Below, piece by piece: positions 29,755-38,551 of a stretch of 64,000 bases of DNA. Numbering within the stretch: position 1 is the first letter of the stretch; each line of letters opens with the position of its first letter. The stretch is from positions 496,001 through 560,000 of the forward strand of contig NZ_CP051534.1 of the NCBI RefSeq assembly GCF_016748675.1, read 5' to 3'. The notes beneath the pieces were generated by a model. That model saw only the letters and a program-made list of their open reading frames with translations. It was not told the origin of the DNA and did no database searches. The translations under genes were made by a program, and so were the position numbers. This stretch comes from Helicobacter pylori. Its GTDB lineage: Bacteria; Campylobacterota; Campylobacteria; Campylobacterales; Helicobacteraceae.

Positions 29755-30659
29755 TGAAAACTAAGGCGGGCTTTGTAGCTCTTATAGGCAAACCAAACGC
29801 TGGAAAAAGCACTCTTTTAAACACTTTATTAAACGCTCATTTAGCCCTTGTTTCGCATAAGGCTAATGCGACCAGAAAATTGATGAAATGCATCGTGCCT
29901 TTTAAAGATAAAGAAGGGTATGAGAGCCAAATCATTTTTTTAGACACTCCAGGACTCCATCATCAAGAAAAATTACTCAACCAGTGCATGCTCTCACAGG
30001 CTTTAAAAGCGATGGGCGATGCTGAATTGTGCATTTTTTTGGCTTCTGTGCATGATGATTTGAAAGGGTATGAAGAGTTTTTAAATTTGTGCCAAAAACC
30101 CCATATCTTGGCTTTGAGTAAGATTGACACCGCCACGCATAAGCAAGTTTTGCAAAAATTACAAGAGTATCAAAAATATTCATCGCAATTTTTAGATTTA
30201 ATACCTTTGAGCGCGAAAAAATCTCAAAATTTAAACGCGCTTTTAGAATGCATCAGCAAGCATTTAAGCCCTAGTGCATGGCTTTTTGAAAAGGATTTGA
30301 TGAGCGATGAAAAAATGCGCGATATTTATAAGGAAATCATTAGGGAGAGTTTGTTTGATTTTTTGAGCGATGAAATCCCTTATGAAAGCGATGTGATGAT
30401 TGATAAATTTATAGAAGAAGAACGCATAGACAAGGTGTATGCACATATTATTGTAGAAAAAGAAAGCCAAAAAAAAATCGTGATAGGCAAAAACGGGGTG
30501 AATATCAAACGCATCGGGACTAGTGCGCGATTAAAAATGCAAGAAGTGGGCGAAAAAAAGGTTTTTTTAAACTTGCAAGTGATCGCTCAAAGATCATGGA
30601 GCAAGGAAGAAAAGAGCTTGCAAAAACTGGGTTATATCCATCAAAGGAAAAGGGATTGA
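29754..30659 (+). CDS. era: GTPase Era
   Basis: Essential GTPase that binds 16S rRNA and helps 30S assembly. G1 is [12 protein letters not shown] (about 12-23), G3 DTPGLHH, and G4 appears as LSKID, with Ser in place of the usual Asn/Thr. The C-terminal KH domain carries [14 protein letters not shown] (about 240-253). ATG 29754 gives 301 residues; ATG 29751, which overlaps the hslU stop, adds one Met. Its stop overlaps the TTG start of csd6. Confidence 0.94.
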   Translation: MKTKAGFVALIGKPNAGKSTLLNTLLNAHLALVSHKANATRKLMKCIVPFKDKEGYESQIIFLDTPGLHHQEKLLNQCMLSQALKAMGDAELCIFLASVHDDLKGYEEFLNLCQKPHILALSKIDTATHKQVLQKLQEYQKYSSQFLDLIPLSAKKSQNLNALLECISKHLSPSAWLFEKDLMSDEKMRDIYKEIIRESLFDFLSDEIPYESDVMIDKFIEEERIDKVYAHIIVEKESQKKIVIGKNGVNIKRIGTSARLKMQEVGEKKVFLNLQVIAQRSWSKEEKSLQKLGYIHQRKRD

Positions 30660-31648
30660 AAAAAATATTACCGGCTCTGTTAATGGGGTTTGTGGGATTG
30701 AATGCTGATGAGCGTTTGTTAGAAATCATGCACCTTTATCAAAAGCAAGGCTTGGAAGTGGTGGGTCAAAAATTGGATTCTTATTTAGCGGATAAATCTT
30801 TTTGGGCAGAAGAGCTTCAAAACAAGGACACGGATTTTGGCTATTATCAAAACAAGCAGTTTTTATTTGTGGCGGATAAATCCAAGCCCAGTTTAGAGTT
30901 TTATGAGATAGAAAATAACATGCTTAAAAAAATCAACAGCTCTAAAGCCCTTGTAGGCTCTAAAAAGGGCGATAAAACTTTAGAGGGCGATTTGGCTACG
31001 CCTATTGGAGTGTATCGTATCACGCAGAAATTAGAGCGCTTGGATCAATATTATGGCGTTTTGGCTTTTGTAACGAATTACCCTAATTTGTATGACACCT
31101 TGAAAAAACGCACCGGGCATGGCATTTGGGTGCATGGAATGCCTTTAAATGGCGATCGGAATGAATTGAACACCAAGGGCTGCATTGCGATTGAAAACCC
31201 GCTTTTAAGCTCTTATGATAAAGTGTTAAAAGGCGAAAAAGCGTTCCTTATCACCTATGAAGACAAGTTTTCTCCTAGCACCAAAGAAGAATTGAGCATG
31301 ATTTTAAGCTCCCTTTTCCAATGGAAAGAAGCCTGGGCTAGGGGCGATTTTGAACGCTACATGCGTTTTTATAACCCCAATTTCACTCGCTATGACGGCA
31401 TGAAATTCAACGCTTTTAAAGAGTATAAAAAAAGGGTGTTTGCGAAAAACGAAAAAAAACACATCGCCTTTTCCTCTATCAATGTGATCCCTTACCCCAA
31501 CTCTCAAAACAAACGCTTGTTTTATGTGGTGTTTGACCAAGATTACAAAGCCTACCAGCATAACAAACTCTCTTATAGCTCCAATTCTCAAAAAGAACTC
31601 TATATAGAGATTGAAAACAATCAAGTGTCTATCATAATGGAAAAATAG
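30656..31648 (+). CDS. csd6: LD-carboxypeptidase Csd6
   Basis: Periplasmic enzyme that trims peptidoglycan tetrapeptides to tripeptides and is needed for helical shape. The L,D-transpeptidase (YkuD-type) motif has His160 in HGIWVHG and catalytic Cys176 in [10 protein letters not shown], counted from the chosen start. A C-terminal NTF2-like domain follows from about 220. The start is TTG 30656, preceded by AAAGGAAAAGGGA and overlapping the era stop; it gives the expected 330 residues beginning [19 protein letters not shown], a signal peptide. The upstream in-frame ATG at 30596 would bury the signal peptide and is rejected. Confidence 0.93.
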   Translation: MKKILPALLMGFVGLNADERLLEIMHLYQKQGLEVVGQKLDSYLADKSFWAEELQNKDTDFGYYQNKQFLFVADKSKPSLEFYEIENNMLKKINSSKALVGSKKGDKTLEGDLATPIGVYRITQKLERLDQYYGVLAFVTNYPNLYDTLKKRTGHGIWVHGMPLNGDRNELNTKGCIAIENPLLSSYDKVLKGEKAFLITYEDKFSPSTKEELSMILSSLFQWKEAWARGDFERYMRFYNPNFTRYDGMKFNAFKEYKKRVFAKNEKKHIAFSSINVIPYPNSQNKRLFYVVFDQDYKAYQHNKLSYSSNSQKELYIEIENNQVSIIMEK

Positions 31649-31721
31649 GGCTCTGTTTTAATTAGGGTAATCTAAGCGGATTTTTCTAATCCTTAAGCTT
31701 TGATACAAGTTTGATTAAAAA

Positions 31722-32576
31722 CTACAGAGCTTCCATGGCTTTTTCATAGCCAAATTCTGCGGATTTTTGCAGGAATTTTTTAGCCCTGTCCTTTTTCTTT
31801 CTAGTGCCAAGCCCTTCTTTATAAGCGATCCCAATTCTATAAAGGATCTCCCCCATTTGTTGTTTGAGTAAAGTAATATTGCTTGAAATTTCAGCAATGT
31901 CTTCCCAAAGAAGTGTCTTATCTTTGATTTGAGTGGATTTCTTAACAAGTATTCCAAACTTCTTTCCAAATTTTATAGGATTCGCGCTCAAACCTGAAAG
32001 ATCAATGAATCGCGATCCAATAAGCATACTAGTGAACGCAAGGTTTGGTAATCTAAAATTGTTAGCAAAATAATTTGTGCTTTTATTAGAAAACATGCGA
32101 ATCACATGCCTGTAAGTCTTAAGCGCTTGTTTCAAATCCTTTTTCATCCCTAAGCCTTGCGCTTGCATGCGTCCTAAAATTAAAGCACCCCCTAACAGCC
32201 CGCTCCCATACCCTTTGATAGCGTTTTGTGCATAGAATTGCGCTTTTTTGTAATCCACTTTCACGCCCTTTCCCTCCAAATACATTTTGGCTAAATAAAC
32301 GCTGCCAAGCCCAATGCTGTATTCTTGCGCCAATTTAAAATCCTTAAAGGCTTGTTTGTATTGGCCTTGATTAAAATGGTCTAAACCATTTTCAAAATAA
32401 TATGTCTTATGATTTCGCGCAATTTCATCCCACTGATTTCGCGCCCTTTCATCCCAATCATCACTTATGCTAATATATTCATCAGCCATACAAAGCGAAA
32501 ATGACAACAATAAAACTAGTAAAAGCAATAAAGGCTTTAAAAAAGAGAGGGTGGTGCGATAAAAATCTTTAAACAT
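31722..32576 (-). CDS. Sel1-repeat-type secreted protein next to the cag PAI
   Basis: A 284-residue protein with an N-terminal signal peptide (FLKPLLLLLVLLLSFSLCMADE) and TPR/Sel1-like helices: YKQAFKDFKLAQEYSIGLGSVYLAKMYLEGKGV and IAYKEGLGTRKKKDRAKKF match the Sel1 pattern of A..LG..Y..G.GV. Function is unknown; Sel1 proteins usually act as scaffolds, and many in Helicobacter are secreted (Hcp-like). ATG 32576 is chosen because AAAGGA lies 7 bases upstream, whereas the ATG at 32603 adds nine residues before a good signal peptide. The cag PAI end repeat lies just upstream of this gene. It is convergent with csd6. Confidence 0.75.
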   Translation of the reverse strand: MFKDFYRTTLSFLKPLLLLLVLLLSFSLCMADEYISISDDWDERARNQWDEIARNHKTYYFENGLDHFNQGQYKQAFKDFKLAQEYSIGLGSVYLAKMYLEGKGVKVDYKKAQFYAQNAIKGYGSGLLGGALILGRMQAQGLGMKKDLKQALKTYRHVIRMFSNKSTNYFANNFRLPNLAFTSMLIGSRFIDLSGLSANPIKFGKKFGILVKKSTQIKDKTLLWEDIAEISSNITLLKQQMGEILYRIGIAYKEGLGTRKKKDRAKKFLQKSAEFGYEKAMEAL

Positions 32577-32587
32577 GTCAAGTCCTT

Positions 32588-32618
32588 TTACAATTTGAGC
32601 CATTCTTTAGCTTGTTTT
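32588..32618. repeat. 31-bp cag PAI end repeat
   Basis: From TTACAATTTGAGCC through CTTTAGCTTGTTTT this matches, from memory, the 31-bp direct repeat that flanks the cag PAI; the other copy should lie beyond cagA near murI, outside the window. It sits 11 bases upstream of the Sel1-type gene and about 130 bases before cag1. Confidence 0.88.
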
Positions 32619-32683
32619 ATCATCTTTTTTAAATTACAAACAACAGCATAATGGCAACATGGAGATGGTTTTATATTTTTTGC

Positions 32684-32689
32684 TATAAT
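32684..32689 (+). promoter_or_regulatory. extended -10 box of cag1
   Basis: TGCTATAAT, about 58 bases upstream of the cag1 start, the first promoter inside the island end. Confidence 0.6.
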
Positions 32690-32746
32690 GACATGAATTT
32701 GTTTCATAGTAACAAATTGAAAATATACCATTATGGAGGTAATGCT

Positions 32747-33094
32747 ATGGCTGACACAATCAATACAACTGAAGCAACTCATGAAACAAAAAAACCAAAC
32801 GCTTTTGTAGATTTTTTCAAAAACAGTTTGACTGACAAGCGTTATGATGCATTAGGTCTCATTGGAGCAGGGGTTTTATGTTGTGTCTTGAGCGGTGCTA
32901 TGGGGATTGTTGGGATAATCTTTGTCGCAATAGGAATCTTTTTGTCTTTTTCTAATATCAACTTAGTGAAATTAGTTGAAAAATTGTCCAAAAAACAACC
33001 TAAAGCGGCAACAACTGTCAATAACGAAACCCAAAAATCTCAAGCAACAAGCGTTACCAACGGACCAACTGAAGCTAAAGAGAATAAAGATTGA
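32747..33094 (+). CDS. cag1: Cag1 (Cag-zeta) small membrane protein
   Basis: A 115-residue protein beginning MADTINTTEATHETKK, with one or two tightly spaced hydrophobic segments (about 38-75) and a hydrophilic Gln/Thr/Lys-rich tail. It is the first gene of the cag1-cag4 group; its function is unknown and it has been reported as dispensable for CagA translocation and IL-8 induction. ATG 32747 has GGAGG 7 bases upstream; a longer frame from 32651 would start before the extended -10 and is rejected. Confidence 0.85.
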   Translation: MADTINTTEATHETKKPNAFVDFFKNSLTDKRYDALGLIGAGVLCCVLSGAMGIVGIIFVAIGIFLSFSNINLVKLVEKLSKKQPKAATTVNNETQKSQATSVTNGPTEAKENKD

Positions 33095-33109
33095 GGTAAA
33101 ACAGCGATT

Positions 33110-33307
33110 TTGACTGAAGAAAGAATGAGAGAAAATTTCAAAAATTTAGGTGTTCTAGTGGTTTATTGCTCACTGCATGACCTACACAAGCAACCTATAA
33201 ATTCTTTTTCTCTAAAGACTTCTAATATCTATCATGGGATTCTCTATTTTTATCTGCGAACGCGCACAAAAAGAAATCATGCAAAAAGTGGCTTCAAGAC
33301 ACACTGA
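33110..33307 (+). CDS. cag2: cag2-position short reading frame
   Basis: A 65-residue frame (MTEERMRENFKNLGVLVVYC...) from TTG 33110, at the position of cag2. A GAGG sits about 13 bases upstream, which is poor spacing. It overlaps the next frame (33234-33866) by 74 bases in another phase. It may be the short cag2 product or the N-terminal remnant of a longer gene whose remainder is the next frame. No domain is recognised. Confidence 0.35.
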   Translation: MTEERMRENFKNLGVLVVYCSLHDLHKQPINSFSLKTSNIYHGILYFYLRTRTKRNHAKSGFKTH

Positions 33308-33866
33308 CGATTCAAATAAGTTCAACATCAAACCCAAAGAAAAGATTGATGAGAATGTCATTAACGCATTAGAGACAAGTTTGAAATCTAAAGGGGTCGT
33401 TTCAGAAATGCTAGAAAGTATCAAAGAAGCTAAAAACAACAAAGAGTATGAGAATTTGTCCAATAGGGGGTTTTTAAGGGCTAAATTGGATCAAGGGGTA
33501 GGAATCAACTTTCAAGAGTCTCTAGGCTACAACTTGAGTACCCTACAAAAAAAGGCAATCTCTCTGTTAAAAATCAGCCCCAATCAGGTATTAGAATTAG
33601 TCCAAAAACTATACATGAAAGGGCATATAAGCTATCCTACTGAATATTTGTTTGAAGAGACTTTCAAAAAAAACTTATATAAGATTTACAAAGACTCAGA
33701 AAATGATTGCTTCAACAAGAATGTGGCTGATGAAGAAAAAGTTCTTTTAGAGTTTCCTAGCAGAAAATTCACTCCCAATGAGCTTTTTACAGCTGCATTA
33801 CTTACCTTAAATGCAATGGAATTTTGTCTCTATATCAATTCTGAAAAAAAGGAAACTAATGTTTAG
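33234..33866 (+). CDS. topoisomerase IA-like fragment at the cag2 position
   Basis: A 210-residue frame whose centre, STLQKKAISLLKISP then QKLYMKGHISYP (about 102-133), matches the type IA DNA topoisomerase segment leading to the active-site tyrosine (consensus TSTLQ..A...LG.S....M..AQ.LYE.G.ITYMRTDS). The Tyr of ISYP aligns with the catalytic Tyr, but the following Arg-Thr-Asp is replaced by TEY, and there is no TOPRIM domain before it and no HEAIxPT motif after it. It is therefore not an active topoisomerase; it may be a relic from a mobile element that has become the strain-variable second form of cag2. Its end overlaps the cag3 start by 8 bases. Confidence 0.55.
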   Translation: MGFSIFICERAQKEIMQKVASRHTDDSNKFNIKPKEKIDENVINALETSLKSKGVVSEMLESIKEAKNNKEYENLSNRGFLRAKLDQGVGINFQESLGYNLSTLQKKAISLLKISPNQVLELVQKLYMKGHISYPTEYLFEETFKKNLYKIYKDSENDCFNKNVADEEKVLLEFPSRKFTPNELFTAALLTLNAMEFCLYINSEKKETNV

Positions 33867-35304
33867 AAAACTAGCAACCGCTGTATCGCTCATAGGCTTA
33901 CTAACCTCTAACACTCTTTATGCTAAAGAAATAAGTGAAGCCGATAAGGTCATTAAGGCCACTAAAGAAACTAAAGAGACCAAGAAAGAAGCTAAACGAC
34001 TCAAAAAAGAAGCTAAACAGCGCCAACAGATCCCTGATCATAAGAAACCTCAATATGCCTCTGTTGATGACACAAAAACTCAAGCGCTTTTTGATATATA
34101 CGACACCTTGAATGTGAATGACAAAAGCTTTGGGGATTGGTTTGGTAATAGCGCTTTGAAAGACAAAACCTATCTCTACGCTATGGATCTATTGGATTAC
34201 AACAACTATTTATCCATAGAAAACCCCATTATCAAAACAAGAGCAATGGGGACTTATGCGGATCTCATCATCATCACAGGTTCGTTAGAACAAGTCAATG
34301 GGTATTACAACATTCTAAAAGCGCTCAACAAACGAAACGCTAAGTTTGTGTTAAAAATCAATGAGAACATGCCTTATGCCCAAGCGACTTTTTTAAGAGT
34401 GCCAAAAAGAAGCGATCCCAATGCCCACACGCTTGATAAGGGAGCGTCAATTGATGAGAATAAGCTTTTTGAACAACAAAAACGCACGTATTTCAACTAC
34501 GCCAACGATGTAATCTGCAGACCTAATGATGAAGTGTGTTCGCCCCTAAGAGATGAGATGGTAGCTATGCCTAGTAACGATAGCGTTATTCAAAAACCCA
34601 ATATCGTTGCTCCTTATAGCTTGTATAGACTCAAAGAGACAAATAACGCCAATGAGGCCCAACCATCACCTTATGCCACCCAAACCGCTCCTGAAAACAG
34701 CAAAGAGAAGCTCATAGAAGAGCTAATCGCTAACTCCCAACTCATAGCCAATGAGGAAGAGAGGGAAAAGAAACTCTTAGCAGAAAAAGAAAAACAAGAG
34801 GCTGAATTGGCTAAATACAAGCTCAAAGACTTAGAAAATCAAAAGAAACTAAAAGCTTTAGAAGCAGAGTTGAAAAAGAAAAACGCTAAGAAACCTAGAG
34901 TAGTGGAAGTGCCTGTTTCTCCTCAAACAAGTAATTCTGATGAAACAATGAGAGTTGTCAAAGAAAAAGAGAACTATAATGGGTTATTAGTGGATAAGGA
35001 GACCACGATCAAAAGAAGCTATGAGGGGACTTTGATCAGTGAAAATTCTTACAGCAAAAAAACGCCTCTCAACCCTAATGACTTGAGGAACTTAGAAGAA
35101 GAAATCAAAAGCTACTACATCAAGTCTAACGGCTTGTGTTACGCTAATGGCATTAGCCTCTATGCAAAAATCAAAAACGACCCCTATAAAGAGGGAATGC
35201 TGTGTGGTTATGAGAGTGTTCAAAATCTGCTCTCACCTCTAAAGGACAAGCTCAAATACGACAAGCAGAAGTTACAAAAAGCGTTACTGAAAGATTCAAA
35301 GTAA
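33859..35304 (+). CDS. cag3: Cag3 (Cag-delta), outer-membrane core complex component
   Basis: A 481-residue protein starting MFRKLATAVSLIGLLTSNTLYA, a signal peptide, with AAAAGGAA upstream of ATG 33859. Cag3 is a Helicobacter-specific component of the outer-membrane core complex with CagT, CagM, CagX and CagY and is required for CagA delivery. Residues about 310-370 form a Glu/Lys-rich coiled coil (LLAEKEKQEAELAKYKLKD). Two Cys pairs occur, one in VICRPNDEVC. A longer upstream frame overlaps the topoisomerase-like frame and would hide the signal peptide. Confidence 0.92.
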   Translation: MFRKLATAVSLIGLLTSNTLYAKEISEADKVIKATKETKETKKEAKRLKKEAKQRQQIPDHKKPQYASVDDTKTQALFDIYDTLNVNDKSFGDWFGNSALKDKTYLYAMDLLDYNNYLSIENPIIKTRAMGTYADLIIITGSLEQVNGYYNILKALNKRNAKFVLKINENMPYAQATFLRVPKRSDPNAHTLDKGASIDENKLFEQQKRTYFNYANDVICRPNDEVCSPLRDEMVAMPSNDSVIQKPNIVAPYSLYRLKETNNANEAQPSPYATQTAPENSKEKLIEELIANSQLIANEEEREKKLLAEKEKQEAELAKYKLKDLENQKKLKALEAELKKKNAKKPRVVEVPVSPQTSNSDETMRVVKEKENYNGLLVDKETTIKRSYEGTLISENSYSKKTPLNPNDLRNLEEEIKSYYIKSNGLCYANGISLYAKIKNDPYKEGMLCGYESVQNLLSPLKDKLKYDKQKLQKALLKDSK

Positions 35305-35313
35305 GTTAAAGTT

Positions 35314-35823
35314 TTGTTTGAGAAATGGATTGGTCTGACTTTACTTCTTAATTCCTTAGCCTATCCATGCCAAAAGGTAACCATTAGTTTCAAGCAGTAT
35401 GAAAATCTTATCCATATCCATCAAAAAGGTTGCAACAATGAAGTGGTGTGCAGAACGCTTATTTCTATCGCTTTGTTAGAAAGCTCTCTAGGGTTGAACA
35501 ACAAGCGCGAAATTTCCACAAAAGACACTTCTTATTCCATGTTTCATATCACTTTAAACACCGCTAAAAAATTCTATCCTACCTACTCTAAAACGCTCCT
35601 CAAAACCAAATTGTTAAACGATGTGGATTTTGCGATCCAATTAGCCAAACAAATTTTAAAAGAAAATTTTGATTATTACAAACAAAAACACCCCAACAAA
35701 AGCGTGTATCAATTAGTGGAAATGGCAATAGGCGCTTACAATGGGGGAATGAAACACAACCCTAATGGCGCTTATGTGAAGAAGTTTCGCTGCATTTATT
35801 CTCAAGTGCGTTACAACGAGTAG
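35314..35823 (+). CDS. cag4: Cag4 (Cag-gamma) lytic transglycosylase
   Basis: A 169-residue VirB1-like lytic transglycosylase that opens peptidoglycan for the secretion apparatus. The catalytic Glu lies in IALLESSLGL (about 49-58) and the SLT motif end AIGAYNGG at about 140-147. The start is TTG 35314, giving MFEKWIGLTLLLNSLAYP, a signal-like N-terminus and the usual length. It follows cag3 by nine bases and ends the rightward cag1-cag4 group. Confidence 0.9.
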   Translation: MFEKWIGLTLLLNSLAYPCQKVTISFKQYENLIHIHQKGCNNEVVCRTLISIALLESSLGLNNKREISTKDTSYSMFHITLNTAKKFYPTYSKTLLKTKLLNDVDFAIQLAKQILKENFDYYKQKHPNKSVYQLVEMAIGAYNGGMKHNPNGAYVKKFRCIYSQVRYNE

Positions 35824-36127
35824 AGCATACTAACTATTTTTGAATCTTTGTAATTTTTACAAGCAATCTTGGTGATACACTTCTCCTATCTTATGAATTT
35901 ATAATAATATCATTTACATCATTATCTTTTAATTTTTCTAAAATATATTTTGCTTCTTTTTATTAAGATATTTTGTCTTTTTATTTTTTGGAATAGGCTT
36001 TTGCTTTCCTTATAAAGACATATAGCGTAAGAATTCTTCCAATTCATGCCATTTTCTCTGGGCATAGGTGCTGTAAAAATGGATTGATGAATTTTAATCT
36101 AGCACATGCAGCAATCCAATAAAAGCG

Positions 36128-36287
36128 ATGGCTAGCAAATCAAAGAACACACAAGCTTTTGATGAGTGAAAATTTCACTAAAGATATAGGAAAACTCAAA
36201 CGCTTCATGCAAGACAAAGATTATTTTTTTAGCAAAGAAGCGTTTGATCTGATTTTGAAGGATTTCCAGAACGAAATCAATGATTAG
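36128..36287 (+). pseudogene. frameshifted small reading frame between cag4 and cag5
   Basis: In the 473-base gap between convergent cag4 and cag5, a frame from ATG 36128 reads SKSKNTQAFDE and stops at TGA 36167. A second frame, shifted by one, opens at the same point and reads ENFTKDIGKLKRF to QNEIND, ending at TAG 36285-36287. Removing one base near 36167 joins them into a 54-residue charged protein. Each half alone is short and lacks a clear ribosome-binding site. It looks like a decayed gene; the family is not recognised. The rest of the gap is AT-rich with no further feature I can support. Confidence 0.4.
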
Positions 36288-36296
36288 AAATTAAAA

Positions 36297-38543
36297 TCAC
36301 AGTTCGCTTGAACCCACAGGCACTAAAGATTTATCATAACTCAATTCGCCTCTGGTTTTAGCGGCTTGCAAATCATCATAAAAAGTCGTCTGATCAGGCA
36401 CTTTCCCCAATTTGTATTTCTTGCTCAAACTTGGACTCACCTTAATGAGTTCATCGGTGAAGAAAGGATCATCGTAGTAAAGCGCCTTGTGGCATTTGAT
36501 AGGTTTGAGCGTATTTTCTAAAATAATAAGCTCATCGCCCATAGTCATCAATTCATCAGGGGTCATCAAAAACCGCTCCTTGTTGCTGATAGAAGTGTTG
36601 GTCTTACCTGTATTATCATCAATGCTTCGGCTCACATCTTGTCTTGTGTATTTCCCTAACACCTTAGAAAGTTTTTCAAAGTGTTCATAGTAGTTATCGT
36701 TGTTGATTCCATAATACATATTCAAAGAAAGGTTGTCTAAAATAGTCTTAGCGCCATTCCTACCATAACCAAGTGGGGGGTCATTCTCTAGTTGCGCCTT
36801 ACTTTGAAACACAAAAGCGGGGCGCATGTTGTATTCTGCCATAATCCCTACCGCTTTAACAAAGGTCTCTAAATAGCCACACAAAGTGAATTCGTCCATG
36901 AGCATCAAGCAACTTCTTTTGCATTGTGGATCATGGATTGGCAGAATCAAATTGCTATAAATCATCACGTTGAAAAACAGCTCTAATATCGGTCCAACAA
37001 TAGTGCTTTCTTTAGGATTAGCGATCACACCAATACTCACTGCATCGATCCTTAAACGCCTGAAATCAAAATCATTAGCGCTCGTGAAATTTCTAATCAT
37101 GGCGTTATTATAAGGTGCAAAGGCTGAAGTATATACCCCTTGAACCGAGCTATAAGTTTCTCTAGCGCCGCCCATTGTCTTGAAGCTATTCCACATGTTT
37201 CTAGTAGCAGGACTAAGCGCTCTTAGATTGTCGCCACTCTTATCTTCTTCACCTCCAAAAAATTCCATCAGAGACACGACTTTTTCCATGTTTGTGTCTT
37301 CATCAATCAAGTTGATACCGCTTGCCATAGAACCTATGAAAAACATCGTAGGGGTTTCAGGCATGATGATTTTTTTTCTTTTGACAAACTCAAGCCCCTT
37401 TTTAGTCCACATGAGATCCCTATAAATATTGCAATTGATGACAAAAAGATTTCGTGCTTGATTGCTAAAAAAAGGATCTTTTTCATTAGGTCTTTCAGGG
37501 AACACCAACTTAGCTAATCCAAAGATTTGAGTGGAAAAATCCCCTCCACTAGCCACCATGCCATGCCCTTTTAGGCGTGTGTCAATTTGAGAGAGTATGT
37601 CTTCGGTCAAAACCACATCATTACCAAAATCCACATAAGCGAAAGGATTAAATCGGTGTGTTTTTAAGGAGAAAGGTTCATAGATGAACACTTTTTGGTT
37701 GAAGCGTTTCTCTCTGATTTTCCCGCAAGTTTCCATAGTGTCAGCTTTAGGATCAAACACAACGATATTTTGAGGATAATTGATCATATTGGGCATGATG
37801 AAACCCACACCTTTACCGCTTCTAGTAGGGGCAATCAAGCCAATGAACGCCTGTCCTGCATAAGCGATAAAATCCCCCAAGCCACGCCTGCCTACAATAA
37901 CCTCTCGTTTGTCAAAGGCGCGTTTTTTGTTGTTGGGCGTGATGAGCTTGGCTTTGATCATTTTCTCTTCAGTTTCCCAACTCGCGCTACCAAAGAGATC
38001 ATCAACTTTTTTATTCGCTCCTATATCTCTAGTCCGAGTTAAGTATTTTAAGAACCACACAAAAAAGGTAATGAAGATATAAGAGCATAAAATAGAACTA
38101 TATACGACTAAGGATATATTGAACCCATAAATCTTGAGTGAGCTAAAAGTGAGCGCCTTAAAATAGTATGCAGGAAAATCTTGTATCGCATAGACCCATA
38201 TATCAAAAAGATCATCATCACTTTCAGGCGATCGATTATCATCATAAAAATTACCTAAGAGAATCAAGAAAAATAACCCTGATGTGATAAAAGAATAGGA
38301 TAGTAATAGTATAGCTTGTAACCAAAAGCCAAAGGTTTTAACTCTTTCTTTCAGCCCATCTATAATGATTTCTTTAAAGTTTTTTTTCTTTTGAGGTTGG
38401 TTAGCTTTATCTTTAAAAGCCTTTTTTTGAGCTTTTATGAATTTGTAGAGAAAAAATAACGCTATTAACCCTATGAAACCAAAAATAACAACCAACTTAT
38501 AATCCTCTATGAAATATAAGGTGTTGTATAAAAAGTCTTCCAT
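36297..38543 (-). CDS. cag5: Cag5 (Cag-beta), VirD4-type coupling ATPase
   Basis: Inner-membrane coupling protein that recruits CagA to the secretion channel. N-terminal membrane segments (about 17-35, 75-95, 130-165) precede a cytosolic TraG/VirD4 ATPase: Walker A in APTRSGKGVGF (about 239-249) and Walker B in LMLMDEFTLCG (about 545-555). The 748 residues are the expected length. It starts at ATG 38543, eight bases after the cag-alpha stop, and is the distal gene of the leftward cagV-to-cag5 run. CagZ is its known stabilising partner. Confidence 0.96.
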   Translation of the reverse strand: MEDFLYNTLYFIEDYKLVVIFGFIGLIALFFLYKFIKAQKKAFKDKANQPQKKKNFKEIIIDGLKERVKTFGFWLQAILLLSYSFITSGLFFLILLGNFYDDNRSPESDDDLFDIWVYAIQDFPAYYFKALTFSSLKIYGFNISLVVYSSILCSYIFITFFVWFLKYLTRTRDIGANKKVDDLFGSASWETEEKMIKAKLITPNNKKRAFDKREVIVGRRGLGDFIAYAGQAFIGLIAPTRSGKGVGFIMPNMINYPQNIVVFDPKADTMETCGKIREKRFNQKVFIYEPFSLKTHRFNPFAYVDFGNDVVLTEDILSQIDTRLKGHGMVASGGDFSTQIFGLAKLVFPERPNEKDPFFSNQARNLFVINCNIYRDLMWTKKGLEFVKRKKIIMPETPTMFFIGSMASGINLIDEDTNMEKVVSLMEFFGGEEDKSGDNLRALSPATRNMWNSFKTMGGARETYSSVQGVYTSAFAPYNNAMIRNFTSANDFDFRRLRIDAVSIGVIANPKESTIVGPILELFFNVMIYSNLILPIHDPQCKRSCLMLMDEFTLCGYLETFVKAVGIMAEYNMRPAFVFQSKAQLENDPPLGYGRNGAKTILDNLSLNMYYGINNDNYYEHFEKLSKVLGKYTRQDVSRSIDDNTGKTNTSISNKERFLMTPDELMTMGDELIILENTLKPIKCHKALYYDDPFFTDELIKVSPSLSKKYKLGKVPDQTTFYDDLQAAKTRGELSYDKSLVPVGSSEL

Positions 38544-38551
38544 TGCGCCTA

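Noticed and set aside
30596-30655. N-terminal extension of csd6 inside era
   Set aside because: It would hide the signal peptide; TTG 30656 has the ribosome-binding site and gives the known length and Cys176 numbering.
32651-32746. N-terminal extension of cag1
   Set aside because: It would begin upstream of the extended -10 box at 32684-32689; ATG 32747 with GGAGG is far better.
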